Position numbers and translations under genes: made by a program
Shown here: one piece after another, positions 17,215-25,384 of the stretch
Layout of the letters: each line of letters opens with the position of its first letter
Numbering within the stretch: position 1 is the first letter of the stretch
The notes under the pieces: model-generated
What the model saw: only the letters and a program-made list of their open reading frames with translations
Told to the model about the DNA's origin: nothing
Databases searched by the model: none
DNA from: Bacteroidales bacterium M7
GTDB taxonomy: Bacteria; Bacteroidota; Bacteroidia; Bacteroidales; Muribaculaceae
DNA: 36,076 nt
Assembly: GCA_001689515.1 (NCBI GenBank)
Contig: LUJR01000044.1
Location: 1 to 36,076 of the forward strand
Reading direction: 5' to 3'

Positions 17215-18228
17215 TTATTCCACTGTCCAGGTGTCACCGGCGAGGATCATCTCGCGCAGGGAGTTGAAGCCCTTCTTGGCGCGTACTTCTTCGATTTGCT
17301 GGCTGACGGCATCGTTGTAGGTGATTGAGTCGACATCACGGATGACGCCTACTGCCAGAGGCAGGGTTTCGCCGTCCATCATGGCGAGCTGCTGGTGCAG
17401 GAAGTTGCTGGGCAGTTTGGCATCGTGCACGAGCACGTCGTCAAGAGTGTAGCCGTCTTTGCCGAGTTCCACTGCTTTGATATAGAATCCGTCACGTACC
17501 AGACCCTTGTTCATGTCTTTGCCGTAGAGCATCTTCTCGCCGTGGCGCAGATGGATGGTGCGGTCGGCGCGTACCTCCTTGTCGGTGATGCGGCTGTGCA
17601 CGCCGTTGCTGAAGATGACGCAGTTCTGTAGGATCTCCACTACCGATGTGCCTTTGTGGCGGGCGGCGGCTATCATCACCTCACGGGTGGTCTCAAGCTC
17701 GACATCGATGCTGCGGGCGAAAAAGTTGCCGCGGGCACCGAACACGAGTTCTGCCGGGATGAAGGGATCCTCGACTGTGCCGTAGGGCGATGACTTCGAC
17801 ACTGTGCCGCGGTCGCTGGTGGGGGAGTACTGTCCCTTGGTCAGACCGTAGATCTTGTTGTTGAAGATCATCATATTGATGTCGATGTTGCGGCGGATGG
17901 CATGGATGAAGTGGTTGCCGCCGATGGCGAGACCGTCACCGTCGCCCGACACCTGCCATACGGTCAGCTCGGGGTTGGCGAGCTTCACGCCTGTGGCTAT
18001 GGCGGCTGCGCGGCCGTGGATGGTGTGCATGCCGTAGGTGTTCATGTAGTAGGGCAGACGTGACGAGCAACCGATGCCCGAGATGACGGCTGTCTGATGA
18101 GGAGCTACGCCCACAGCTGCCATGGCTTTGTGGAGCGAGTTGAGTATGGCGTGGTCGCCGCAGCCTGGGCACCAGCGCACTGACTGGTCGCTCTTGAAAT
18201 TGGCGGGGGTATATATGAGTTCTTCCAT
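17215..18228 (-). CDS. korB: 2-oxoacid:ferredoxin oxidoreductase beta subunit (KorB type)
   Basis: Thiamine-pyrophosphate subunit of a 2-oxoacid:ferredoxin oxidoreductase, most likely 2-oxoglutarate to succinyl-CoA with reduction of ferredoxin. Visible are the CPGCG motif (C20, C23), C54 and C203 as likely 4Fe-4S ligands, and the TPP/Mg motif GDGD (95-98) with N105. The 337-residue length is normal for the beta subunit. It follows korA by 41 nt on the same strand. The enzyme is oxygen-sensitive and cytoplasmic and supplies reduced ferredoxin for anaerobic biosynthesis, which suits a strict anaerobe. Substrate choice (2-oxoglutarate versus other 2-oxoacids) is inferred from overall resemblance. 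Confidence 0.93.
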   Translation of the reverse strand: MEELIYTPANFKSDQSVRWCPGCGDHAILNSLHKAMAAVGVAPHQTAVISGIGCSSRLPYYMNTYGMHTIHGRAAAIATGVKLANPELTVWQVSGDGDGLAIGGNHFIHAIRRNIDINMMIFNNKIYGLTKGQYSPTSDRGTVSKSSPYGTVEDPFIPAELVFGARGNFFARSIDVELETTREVMIAAARHKGTSVVEILQNCVIFSNGVHSRITDKEVRADRTIHLRHGEKMLYGKDMNKGLVRDGFYIKAVELGKDGYTLDDVLVHDAKLPSNFLHQQLAMMDGETLPLAVGVIRDVDSITYNDAVSQQIEEVRAKKGFNSLREMILAGDTWTVE

Positions 18229-18269
18229 TGTTGTCTCTATGTATATGGAGTGTTGTCTGATCTGTTTTC

Positions 18270-20111
18270 TTACTTGCCGAGGATTTCGCGTACCTTTTCT
18301 ACAACTTCGCTGACCTGGAAAGGCTGTCCCTGCACCTTGTTGATGCGATCAATGTGGGTCGCGGGGAACTGTGCCTGGAGGTAGTCGGCACACATGCCGG
18401 TGTTGAGTTCAGCCACGATGACGCGCTTGTAGCGGCTCATGATTTCTGCCATGTTGCGGGGCAGCGGGTTGATGTAGGCGAGCTGGGTAAATGCCATCGG
18501 GATGCCGGCGGCATTGAGTTCGTTTGTGGCGGTACGCAGATGTCCGTAGGTGCCGCCCCATCCGAGGAGCAGGGTGTCGGCGTTTTCGTCTCCGAGCACT
18601 TCCTGCAGGGGGATGTTGTCGGCGATGCGGGCTACTTTCTCGCGGCGCAGTGCCACCATCTTCTCGTGGTTGGCAGGGTCGGTGGAGATGGCTCCGGTGT
18701 CGCTGTCTTTCTCAAGACCGCCCACGCGGTGCATCAGTCCCTCGGTGCCGGGGAGTGCCCAGTAGCGGGCGAGTGACTTCTCGTCGCGCTTGTAGGGCTT
18801 CCAGCCTTCGCGTAGCGATTCGGGCACGAAGCGGGGGTGTATCTCGGGATATTCCGAAGCTTCGGGCACGCGCCATGCGCTCGAGCCGTTGCCGATAAAT
18901 GCGTCGGTCAACAGTATGACGGGGGTCATGTGTTCGATGGCTATACGTGCTGCCTCAAATGCCATGTCGAAGCAGTTGGTAGGGGTGGTGGCTGCAAGCA
19001 CGCAGAGTGGTGACTCGCCGTTGCGGCCGTAGAGTGCCTGCATGAGGTCGGTCTGCTCGGTCTTGGTGGGCATGCCGGTAGAGGGACCGCCGCGCATCAC
19101 GTCGATTACCACCAAGGGGAGCTCGGCGATGACTGCCAGTCCGATGCCTTCGCCTTTGAGAGCGAGTCCGGGACCGGAGGTGGAGGTCACGGCGAGATCT
19201 CCGGCAAACGAGGCTCCGATTGCCGAACATACGCCGGCTATCTCGTCCTCCATCTGCACGGCTGTCACACCGAGGTCTTTGCGCTTGGCAAGCTCATGGA
19301 GTATGTCGGTGGCAGGGGTGATGGGGTAGCTGCCGAGGAAGAGCGGACGGCCGCTGCGCTCCGATGCCATGATGAGACCCCACGCGGTGGCGGTGTTGCC
19401 GTTGATGTCGGTGTATACACCTTTCTGCGGGTTCTCGGTCTCGATGCGGTAGGTCGACACGGATGCGTGGATGTTGTGTCCGTAGTTGTAACCAGCCTGT
19501 AGCACCTCGCGGTTGGCTTCGAAGATGGCTGGCTTCTTGGCAAACTTGCTCTGGAGATGGCGGATGGCTGCCTCCAAGGGGCGGTCAAACAGCCAGCAGA
19601 CGAGTCCGAGGGCGAAGATGTTGCGGCATTTGAGCACGCTCTTGTTGTCAAGACCCTTGTCGGCGAGGGCGGCTTTGGTCATGGAGGTCACAGGCACTTC
19701 CACCACCTGGGCGTTGATGCCGAGTTCCTTGAAGGGCTCATTGGTCTCGAAGAGGGCTTTCTTGAGGTCGGCTTCCTTGAAGGAGTCGATGTCTACGATG
19801 ATCACGCCGCCGGGCTTGAGAAACTTTACGTTCTGCTTCAGGGCGGCAGGGTTCATGGCTATCAGCACGTCGCACTTGTCACCGGGGGTGTGCACGTCCA
19901 TGCCGACGCTCACCTGAAATCCCGATACGCCGCTGAGAGAGCCCTGCGGGGCGCGGATCTCTGCCGGATAGTCGGGGAAGGTTGAAACTTGGTTGCCTAC
20001 GCCGGCTGACACATTGGTAAATATATTACCTGCCAGCTGCATTCCGTCGCCGGAGTCGCCCGAAAATCTGACGACTACCTTGTCGAGGACCTTGATGTCT
20101 GTTGTCTCCAT
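18270..20111 (-). CDS. korA: 2-oxoacid:ferredoxin oxidoreductase, fused gamma-alpha subunit (KorA type)
   Basis: Fusion of the gamma domain (about 1-190, beginning IKVLDKVVVRFSGDSGDGMQ) to the alpha pyrimidine-binding domain (about 220-613, with GSYPITPATDILHELAK and the ATSTSGPG segment). Such fusions are usual in Bacteroidetes KorA. Together with korB it makes succinyl-CoA and reduced ferredoxin. The start is set at the ATG at 20111 (METTDIKVLDKVVVRF), matching family members. The frame stays open upstream to a TTG at 20213 and an ATG at 20177, but that extension is low-complexity and unlike the family. A good promoter lies at 20251-20282, so the leader would be about 130 nt. Confidence 0.92.
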   Translation of the reverse strand: METTDIKVLDKVVVRFSGDSGDGMQLAGNIFTNVSAGVGNQVSTFPDYPAEIRAPQGSLSGVSGFQVSVGMDVHTPGDKCDVLIAMNPAALKQNVKFLKPGGVIIVDIDSFKEADLKKALFETNEPFKELGINAQVVEVPVTSMTKAALADKGLDNKSVLKCRNIFALGLVCWLFDRPLEAAIRHLQSKFAKKPAIFEANREVLQAGYNYGHNIHASVSTYRIETENPQKGVYTDINGNTATAWGLIMASERSGRPLFLGSYPITPATDILHELAKRKDLGVTAVQMEDEIAGVCSAIGASFAGDLAVTSTSGPGLALKGEGIGLAVIAELPLVVIDVMRGGPSTGMPTKTEQTDLMQALYGRNGESPLCVLAATTPTNCFDMAFEAARIAIEHMTPVILLTDAFIGNGSSAWRVPEASEYPEIHPRFVPESLREGWKPYKRDEKSLARYWALPGTEGLMHRVGGLEKDSDTGAISTDPANHEKMVALRREKVARIADNIPLQEVLGDENADTLLLGWGGTYGHLRTATNELNAAGIPMAFTQLAYINPLPRNMAEIMSRYKRVIVAELNTGMCADYLQAQFPATHIDRINKVQGQPFQVSEVVEKVREILGK

Positions 20112-20250
20112 AATGCTATATAGATGTTTCTTGTTGTCCGTTGATGAATTTGAGTGGTTCTCATGCGCTTCTGTCATGGATATTTGACGTGATTGGCTGA
20201 GTTTGACCGACAAATTGTAACCTGTTGGATTGTTTTATCTTCCAAAATGG

Positions 20251-20282
20251 CAAATTTAAGAATTTTTATGCTTTTCGGCAAA
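20251..20282 (-). promoter_or_regulatory. promoter of korAB
   Basis: Minus strand TTTG (20279-20282), 20 nt, TAAATTTG (20251-20258). Predicted start near 20244. It lies in the korA / S24 repressor divergent region, about 84 nt from the repressor's -7 box. Confidence 0.75.
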
Positions 20283-20365
20283 AGATTTCATCCCCTTTGT
20301 GCCGTAATCCGTTGAAATTTAACGTATGTCTGTTAAAAATACACCGTTATTATTGTAAAAATTAC

Positions 20366-20373
20366 TATCTTTG
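20366..20373 (+). promoter_or_regulatory. -7 box of the S24 repressor gene
   Basis: TATCTTTG matches TAnnTTTG and is followed by GC. No good -33 TTTG is present. Predicted start near 20380, leaving a 13-nt leader to the ATG at 20393, which supports that start. Confidence 0.55.
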
Positions 20374-20392
20374 CGGTATATATCACTACCTT

Positions 20393-21133
20393 ATGATTTC
20401 TATCCCGTCCGCCAATAATGCGCGTCCCTTTGACTCCGACGCTGTCATAGGTCGCATCCGCCATCTCATCAGCATATCGCACCTCTCGCAGGCTGAGTTT
20501 GCACGCCGCATAGGGGTCGATCCCTCCAACCTCTCCAAGCACCTCTCGGGGCGATTTCCCATCACCGAGGGACTCATCAACCGCATAGTTGCCGACTTTG
20601 GGGTTGCAAAACCATGGTTGCACGACGGCGCGGGCATCCCGTTTCCCAAGCCGCAGCATGCCGTCACGATGGACTCTGAAGGCATACAGGAGATGGATGA
20701 TGAGGTATACGCCTCGATGGACGCGGCTGAGATGCTTCCGGTCTACGACATTGACGTGACCGCCGGCACAGCCGAACTGTCACGCATGCTGACAGCCGAC
20801 CGCATAGTGGGTCGCGTGGACCTCCCACAGCTCAATCCAGATGACATTATAGTGCGCGTCAGCGGTGACTCCATGTCGCCCACCATCCAGAACGGCGGCT
20901 ACATAGCCATCCGCCCTATCCGCGACACCTCCATAATCTTCTGGGGGCAGATCTACGTCGTGGTCCTTGACGACTACCGCCTCGTCAAGTTCCTCCGCCG
21001 CTGCCCCTCCGACCCCTCCATAGTCATCCTCCACTCCGACAACGCCGCCTACGACGACATGGAAATCCGCCGTACCGACATCCGCAGCCTCTTCATCGTC
21101 GACGCCATCCTCAACTTCAACCTCCGCACCTGA
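20393..21133 (+). CDS. XRE-S24 transcriptional repressor (LexA/CI-like)
   Basis: A 246-residue repressor: an N-terminal helix-turn-helix (about 17-75, LSQAEFARRIGVDPSNLSKHL) and a C-terminal S24 peptidase domain. The Ser-Lys dyad is S160 (VSGDSMSPT) and K199 (YRLVKFL). An Ala-Gly pair (A124-G125 in DVTAGTAE) lies 35 residues before the Ser, the same layout as the LexA self-cleavage site, so RecA-stimulated autocleavage is possible. The start is the ATG at 20393, just after a -7 box; an upstream open frame from 20225 is non-homologous. It is divergent from korAB. No phage genes are nearby, so this is probably a resident chromosomal regulator. Its operator and targets are unknown. Confidence 0.85.
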   Translation: MISIPSANNARPFDSDAVIGRIRHLISISHLSQAEFARRIGVDPSNLSKHLSGRFPITEGLINRIVADFGVAKPWLHDGAGIPFPKPQHAVTMDSEGIQEMDDEVYASMDAAEMLPVYDIDVTAGTAELSRMLTADRIVGRVDLPQLNPDDIIVRVSGDSMSPTIQNGGYIAIRPIRDTSIIFWGQIYVVVLDDYRLVKFLRRCPSDPSIVILHSDNAAYDDMEIRRTDIRSLFIVDAILNFNLRT

Positions 21134-21160
21134 CCCGTCCCGCTATCTGCGTTGTAGCCC

Positions 21161-21269
21161 TGTAGGGACATGCCGTGGCATGTCCGCGTCCCAGGAGATG
21201 GCATTTTGTGTGCTCGTGGCGGACATGCCATGGCATGTCCCTACAATATTGTGTTTTTACAACACCCTC
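21161..21269. repeat. palindromic element C: paired inverted units
   Basis: Arms 21161-21187 and 21219-21245 are 27-bp inverted repeats with one central mismatch, separated by 31 nt. An outer-end motif like that of elements B and F, TTTTTACAACACCCTC, is present on the right (21254-21269), but the left outer end is degenerate. The element begins 27 nt after the S24 repressor stop. Confidence 0.8.
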
Positions 21270-21310
21270 TTTCTATGCACAGAATTTTGGGAGGAGGAAG
21301 ACATATAACT

Positions 21311-21342
21311 ATTGCATATTACGAAAGTTATGCGTAAATTTG
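21311..21342 (+). promoter_or_regulatory. promoter of rpmE2
   Basis: ATTG (21311-21314), 20 nt, TAAATTTG (21335-21342). Predicted start near 21349, giving a leader of about 78 nt, long enough for autoregulation by the ribosomal protein, though no specific structure is recognised. Confidence 0.65.
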
Positions 21343-21426
21343 CCGCGCCATTACAATGACGAGACGTCTTACCAGCGTCAAGTTCACCCTAACCAATAAA
21401 ACTCACAAAATAACACTCACATAACG

Positions 21427-21681
21427 ATGAAACAAGGCATCCATCCCGACAATTACCGCGAGGTCGTGTTTAAGGACATGTCCAACGACGAAACTTTCAT
21501 CACCCGCTCTACCGTAGCCGCTAAGGAGACTATCGAGATCGACGGTGTGACCTATCCCCTCGTAAAGCTTGAAATCACAAGCTCGTCTCACCCCTTCTTC
21601 ACCGGCAAGCAGAAGCTCGTCGACACCGCAGGTCGCGTCGACAAGTTCATGAGCCGCTACGGCAACCGCAAGAAGAAATAA
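21427..21681 (+). CDS. rpmE2: 50S ribosomal protein L31, type B (zinc-independent)
   Basis: An 84-residue L31 with the family start MKQGIHPDNYREVVFKDMS and the conserved SSSHPFFTGKQKLVDTAGRV block. It has no cysteines, so it is the zinc-free type that elsewhere replaces the CXXC form when zinc is scarce. No second L31 is in the window, so this may be the housekeeping copy. It has its own promoter and a strong terminator and appears monocistronic. The C-terminus is basic (RYGNRKKK), as expected for rRNA contact. Confidence 0.97.
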   Translation: MKQGIHPDNYREVVFKDMSNDETFITRSTVAAKETIEIDGVTYPLVKLEITSSSHPFFTGKQKLVDTAGRVDKFMSRYGNRKKK

Positions 21682-21711
21682 TCAGCAGCCTGTCTGTTGA
21701 CATAAACGATT

Positions 21712-21744
21712 CCGCCCGGACTCCTTTGATGGATGTCCGGGCGG
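21712..21744 (+). terminator. terminator of rpmE2, possibly bidirectional
   Basis: Perfect 10-bp GC-rich stem CCGCCCGGAC (21712-21721) with GTCCGGGCGG (21735-21744), 13-nt loop, followed by CTTTGTC. It lies between convergent genes 30 nt from each stop and may serve the minus-strand lipoprotein gene too. Confidence 0.85.
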
Positions 21745-21773
21745 CTTTGTCATATATGTCCTGAGAGACCTGT

Positions 21774-23402
21774 TCACTTGGAGCTTATCACCGGCAGGTA
21801 TATGTTTCGTTCGCCTGTCGTGTTTGTGGTGCGTTCGCCGCAGATGCTACCGCACTTGCCGCATGTGCTTCGAAGGATCACGGTGGTCTCTAAGTGCATT
21901 GCGGGCTCCTTCTCAGAGTCAGGAAACGATATGAGGTAGTCCATGCCAACCGAGAGGCTCGAACGCCCGGCTGCCGCACCCTCATACATGTTGGTCCCTG
22001 CTACTCGCCATGGCGAAAACGAGGTGTCCGGTTTCTTCAAATCGAATGTCCACGATAGTTTGCGTCCAGGAGAGCAGTTGTTGTACACGCTGATATCCTC
22101 TTTGGTGTAAGTCTTTGATGAATTGAGGGTAAGCCCTCCATGTGCTGTGCCGCCCCAGCCCGATTCCTGTGAATATGACACATCCCCGCTGAAATTCCAC
22201 TCCACGCCGCTGGTGTAGGTGGTCGACGTGTTGGTGGTGGCTGGCGAGTTGCGGTGAATCTGCATCCCGGAGCAGCCAGAGGGCGTGGCGGTAACTGTCA
22301 CCTTGTCGCCGTACCATTCGCACACCTTCGCCATCGTGTAGCATCCGTTAGTGGTTACGGCTTTGCTGTGGACTCCTTTGTAGCACTCGGCAAATGATCC
22401 GAGAAACTCCTGATGGATGTAATAGTAGTTTCGTTTCTCGTTATCGGAATGGACATTCCACACGTCAAACTCTAAGTTGTAGTAATTGCTTTGGCTCTCT
22501 GATGCGTAGTCGCCTCTGTAGATGCTTTTGCTGAGGGTCTGGACGAGTGATTTGTCGTTGAGAAACACCTTGTAGGCAGTCGCGATGGTCGTGAGTTCCG
22601 ATAGATCGCCGTTGCGTGTCGCAGCCTTGGCTGGAGCTGCGACAGTGTTGATTTCATTGAGCAGGCGGGCTATACGGTCGGCTGCGCCTCCCTGTGCATA
22701 GTCGTCGGTAAATGCGTCGCTGTCGGAGCGGGGTGACACGCTCATAAACAGTCCGTGATAACTGTAATTATCCTCGGTAGAATAGAACGGCACGTCCGAT
22801 GACGCCACCACAAACGTCAGATGTGATACATCGTCACCATCTCGGTATAAGGGATTGTAGACTCCCGTTTTATCGCAAAATGCCAGCAACTGGTGCGCTG
22901 AGAGGGGGCGATCAATCACCACTACGGCTCCTGCCTGCATGCTCTCTTTGAGCATATCGAGGCTTATGGCTCCTATTTCGCTGCCTTTAAGAAACAGGTA
23001 GTCACCCTTGCCGAGCTTCTTGTCTTGCCATAAGGCGCGGTTAGGAAAGCGCGATATGAAATTGTCGTGCATGGATGTGTCATCATCTGTCTCGTCTGCT
23101 TCCGAAAGGAAGTAAAGCGTTCCGTTCACTTTTACCTCCTCCTTGTCTTTTTCTGGCGTAGGCTGCGGATTATCCTTGCCGTTATCATCCCCACTGAGCA
23201 TGTCTTTGTATTCCATGCGCTCAAACTTTCCGTCAGCCACCTTGAATATATATGCGCCGGCATCGGTATCTTCTTCGGGGTTGACTGTGACGGTCTGCTC
23301 GTCGGAGATGTGTCCTGCCACAGCTCCGTCACGCATTATGGTCATGTTGTAGCTTACACGGTAGCTTGCGGCTGCCGACGGGGTGATGATGAACCCTACC
23401 AT
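21774..23402 (-). CDS. C-terminal fragment: leukocidin/hemolysin-like beta-pore region
   Basis: A 542-residue open frame counted from the first internal Met; the frame is open further upstream but has no signal peptide of its own. The first half (about 90-300) is unrecognised. The second half resembles the leukocidin/hemolysin pore-forming fold: NYYNLEFDVWNVHSDNEKR, then a Ser/Thr/Gly-rich alternating stretch (about 400-440), then SSKTYTKEDISVYNN followed by LSWTFDLKK. This parallels the YSKTISYNQQNYI ... VQWG pattern of staphylococcal leukocidins. The tail has a Cys cluster (CGKCGSIC) and ends PVISSK. The family assignment is by eye and moderate. As the frame stands, a product starting here would lack export. 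Confidence 0.5.
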   Translation of the reverse strand: MVGFIITPSAAASYRVSYNMTIMRDGAVAGHISDEQTVTVNPEEDTDAGAYIFKVADGKFERMEYKDMLSGDDNGKDNPQPTPEKDKEEVKVNGTLYFLSEADETDDDTSMHDNFISRFPNRALWQDKKLGKGDYLFLKGSEIGAISLDMLKESMQAGAVVVIDRPLSAHQLLAFCDKTGVYNPLYRDGDDVSHLTFVVASSDVPFYSTEDNYSYHGLFMSVSPRSDSDAFTDDYAQGGAADRIARLLNEINTVAAPAKAATRNGDLSELTTIATAYKVFLNDKSLVQTLSKSIYRGDYASESQSNYYNLEFDVWNVHSDNEKRNYYYIHQEFLGSFAECYKGVHSKAVTTNGCYTMAKVCEWYGDKVTVTATPSGCSGMQIHRNSPATTNTSTTYTSGVEWNFSGDVSYSQESGWGGTAHGGLTLNSSKTYTKEDISVYNNCSPGRKLSWTFDLKKPDTSFSPWRVAGTNMYEGAAAGRSSLSVGMDYLISFPDSEKEPAMHLETTVILRSTCGKCGSICGERTTNTTGERNIYLPVISSK

Positions 23403-23485
23403 ATCGGGCGAATCGGGGCATGTTATCGTCTTCTCCCATTTCTGATTGAGCGTGACAGTTTCCTGTGAGCCTGAGTTCTGGCTTT

Positions 23486-23610
23486 TTACTATGGTGACCT
23501 CCGTAGGTGTCGCTGAATTGTCGCTGCCTTGGGGAGTAAGTTCAATCTTACTATGGTGACCTCCGTAGGTGTCGCTGAATTGTCGCTGCCTTGGGGAGTA
23601 AGTTCAATCT
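23486..23610. repeat. perfect 62-bp tandem duplication inside the lipoprotein gene
   Basis: Two identical 62-bp copies, 23486-23547 and 23548-23609, with one further matching base at the end. The copies are exact, which suggests a recent event. The length shifts the reading frame by two. Confidence 0.97.
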
Positions 23611-23737
23611 CCATCTCTACCGAATAGCCGCCGTCGGTTGCCGGCATCCTGGTGTCATCGTCCTTGCATCCTGTGAATGCGATGCACATGCCGATGCCTG
23701 CCATAAAAGCAAATGCTTTAGTCATTGCAAATTTCAT
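23489..23737 (-). CDS. N-terminal fragment: lipoprotein signal of the split gene
   Basis: An 82-residue frame starting at the ATG at 23737 (MKFAMTKAFAFMAGIGMCIA) with lipobox FTGC. The residues after the Cys, KDDD, fit the acidic lipoprotein export signal that sends Bacteroidetes lipoproteins to the cell surface. The genuine protein ends around TEVTIV; the last 19 or so residues (RLNLLPKAATIQ...) are frameshifted sequence before the TAG. An upstream ATG at 23773 would add 12 residues unlike a signal peptide. Confidence 0.7.
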   Translation of the reverse strand: MKFAMTKAFAFMAGIGMCIAFTGCKDDDTRMPATDGGYSVEMEIELTPQGSDNSATPTEVTIVRLNLLPKAATIQRHLRRSP

Positions 23738-23814
23738 GATCAGTTCTGTTTTTTGGTGTGTTAAACATTTCATTAAATGCCCGGCAACCAGGATTTGATG
23801 CCGGACAGCGGGGG

Positions 23815-23844
23815 CAAATGTAGGGCTTTGTGGCTATGCGACAA
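23815..23844 (-). promoter_or_regulatory. promoter of the split lipoprotein gene
   Basis: Minus strand TTG (23842-23844), 19 nt, TACATTTG (23815-23822). Predicted start near 23808, leader about 70 nt to the ATG at 23737. Confidence 0.65.
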
Positions 23845-24035
23845 GCGATATGGCTGCTTTGTGACTCCGCTGAAAACACTTTCATTGTCCGAAGAAAGCA
23901 TGCAGAATTTCAGGACATTCATCCAAGTCCTTGTTTGATAGTGAATTATGAATGAGTTCGTGATAACGCAATGAGGCAGTGGCAGGCTATTCGGAAAAAA
24001 TTCGTAAATTGCCGTCCTAAATACATCGGATTCAT

Positions 24036-25304
24036 ATGCAACACGAACTCAGCAATAAACCATCAGAAACCGAACTCATCCTCATTAATATATCAGGTCA
24101 TGACCGCCCAGGTGTGACTTCCGCTCTGACTGAAATCCTTGCCCGCTACGATGCAGGCATCCTCGATATCGGACAGGCTGACATCCATCACAGCCTTTCG
24201 CTTGGCTTGCTCTTCAAGACCTCGAGCGATGTAAGCGGCGACATCCTCAAGGAGCTGCTGCTCAAAGCATATGAGCTTAATGTCAATATCCGCTTCACGC
24301 CTGTCACTATTGAGGAATATGAAGATTGGGTGGGACGTCAGGGCAAGAACCGCTGGATCATCACCATCCTCGGTCGCAAACTCACAGCCCGCCATATCGC
24401 TCTGGTGACTGCCGAGGTGGCGCGCCAGCAGCTCAACATCGACGGCATACAGCGTCTGACAGGTCGTATGCCCCTGCACGAGGTGCCAGAGGCGACATCG
24501 CAGGCAAAAGCATGTGTGGAACTGTCGGTGCGCGGCACTCCGCTGAGTCACTCCGACATGCAGGCGCGGTTCATGGAGATAGCTCAGGCTGAGGAGTTTG
24601 ACATCTCCCTTCAGGAAGATACGATGTACCGCCGATGCCGCCGTTTGGTGTGCTTCGATATGGATTCCACTCTCATAGAGACGGAGGTCATCGACGAGCT
24701 GGCGCAGCGTGCCGGAGTCGGTGACAAGGTGCGTGCCATTACCGAACGAGCCATGCGGGGTGAAATCGACTTCTGCGAGAGCTTCCGCGAACGTGTCGCG
24801 CTTCTTGAAGGTCTCCCCGAGAGCGTCATGCAGGAAATCGCCGAGTCGCTTCCGGTGACCGAGGGGCTTGAGCGCATGATGAAAGTGCTCAAACTCGCTG
24901 GCTTCAAGACGGCGATTCTCTCCGGTGGTTTCACATATTTCGGCAACTACCTGAAACAGAAATATGGCTTCGACTATGTATATGCCAACGAACTTGAAAT
25001 CGTTGACGGCCACCTGACTGGTCGGGCTGTGGGCGAAATCGTCGATGGCCGCCGCAAGGCGGAGCTACTCAAGCTGATAGCCCAGGTCGAGAACGTCAAC
25101 ATCGCCCAGACCATAGCCGTAGGCGATGGAGCCAACGACCTGCCGATGCTTTCAACTGCCGGACTCGGCATCGCTTTCCATGCCAAACCCAAGGTCAAGG
25201 AGACCGCCGAGCAGTCCATCTCCACGATCGGGCTTGACGGAGTCCTCTACTTCATCGGCTTCAAGGACTCGTTTATATCCACTCCCAAATCAGAATCTCA
25301 TTAA
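24036..25304 (+). CDS. serB: phosphoserine phosphatase SerB with two ACT domains
   Basis: Last step of serine synthesis: phosphoserine to serine and phosphate, in the cytoplasm. Two ACT-like regulatory domains (about 12-90 and 105-190) precede a HAD phosphatase domain. HAD motif I is DMDST (208-212; D208 nucleophile, D210 general acid), motif II ILSGGF (about 290), and the late motif GDGANDLPML (about 360). The Asp-rich ends and 422-residue length fit the ACT-containing SerB of Bacteroidetes. ACT domains usually bind an amino acid, so serine feedback is likely. A degenerate -7 (TAAATTG at 24005-24011) lies close upstream. The patatin gene follows in the same direction after 80 nt containing a 9-bp repeat tract. 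Confidence 0.95.
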   Translation: MQHELSNKPSETELILINISGHDRPGVTSALTEILARYDAGILDIGQADIHHSLSLGLLFKTSSDVSGDILKELLLKAYELNVNIRFTPVTIEEYEDWVGRQGKNRWIITILGRKLTARHIALVTAEVARQQLNIDGIQRLTGRMPLHEVPEATSQAKACVELSVRGTPLSHSDMQARFMEIAQAEEFDISLQEDTMYRRCRRLVCFDMDSTLIETEVIDELAQRAGVGDKVRAITERAMRGEIDFCESFRERVALLEGLPESVMQEIAESLPVTEGLERMMKVLKLAGFKTAILSGGFTYFGNYLKQKYGFDYVYANELEIVDGHLTGRAVGEIVDGRRKAELLKLIAQVENVNIAQTIAVGDGANDLPMLSTAGLGIAFHAKPKVKETAEQSISTIGLDGVLYFIGFKDSFISTPKSESH

Positions 25305-25307
25305 ATT

Positions 25308-25352
25308 CTTATAAGATTTATAAAAATTATAAGACTTATATGATTTAATACC
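25308..25352. repeat. AT-rich tandem 9-bp units between serB and the patatin gene
   Basis: Degenerate nonamers CTTATAAGA, TTTATAAAA, ATTATAAGA, CTTATATGA, TTTAATACC run back to back starting 3 nt after the serB stop. Unit length equals that of the GC-richer tract at 13466-13519, though the sequence differs. Confidence 0.65.
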
Positions 25353-25384
25353 CTCGCTGACCTCATAACCAACTTCTCTGACAT

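Larger units (their letters stand above)
21774..23737 (-). pseudogene. surface lipoprotein with leukocidin-like region, split by a 62-bp tandem duplication
   Basis: Two open frames on the minus strand are parts of one gene. The N-terminal part (23737 to 23489) runs into a TAG inside the duplicated segment. The C-terminal part (to 21774) continues the other frame. The interruption is an exact tandem duplication with a 62-bp period (23486-23547 and 23548-23609), and 62 is not a multiple of three. Removing one copy leaves 1902 nt, an uninterrupted 633-residue protein from the lipoprotein signal to the C-terminus, reading ATPTEVTIVKSQNSGSQETV across the repaired junction. The restored protein would be an outer-membrane surface lipoprotein. 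The split could be a real mutation, reversible slippage or an assembly error. A matched promoter upstream suggests that the gene was functional recently. Confidence 0.85.

Noticed and set aside
20112..20213. Longer korA start (TTG at 20213 or ATG at 20177)
   Set aside because: The extension is low-complexity, and the family begins near the ATG at 20111.
24093..25013. 306-residue open frame antisense to serB
   Set aside because: It is a shadow of a clear serB gene on the opposite strand and has no family signature.
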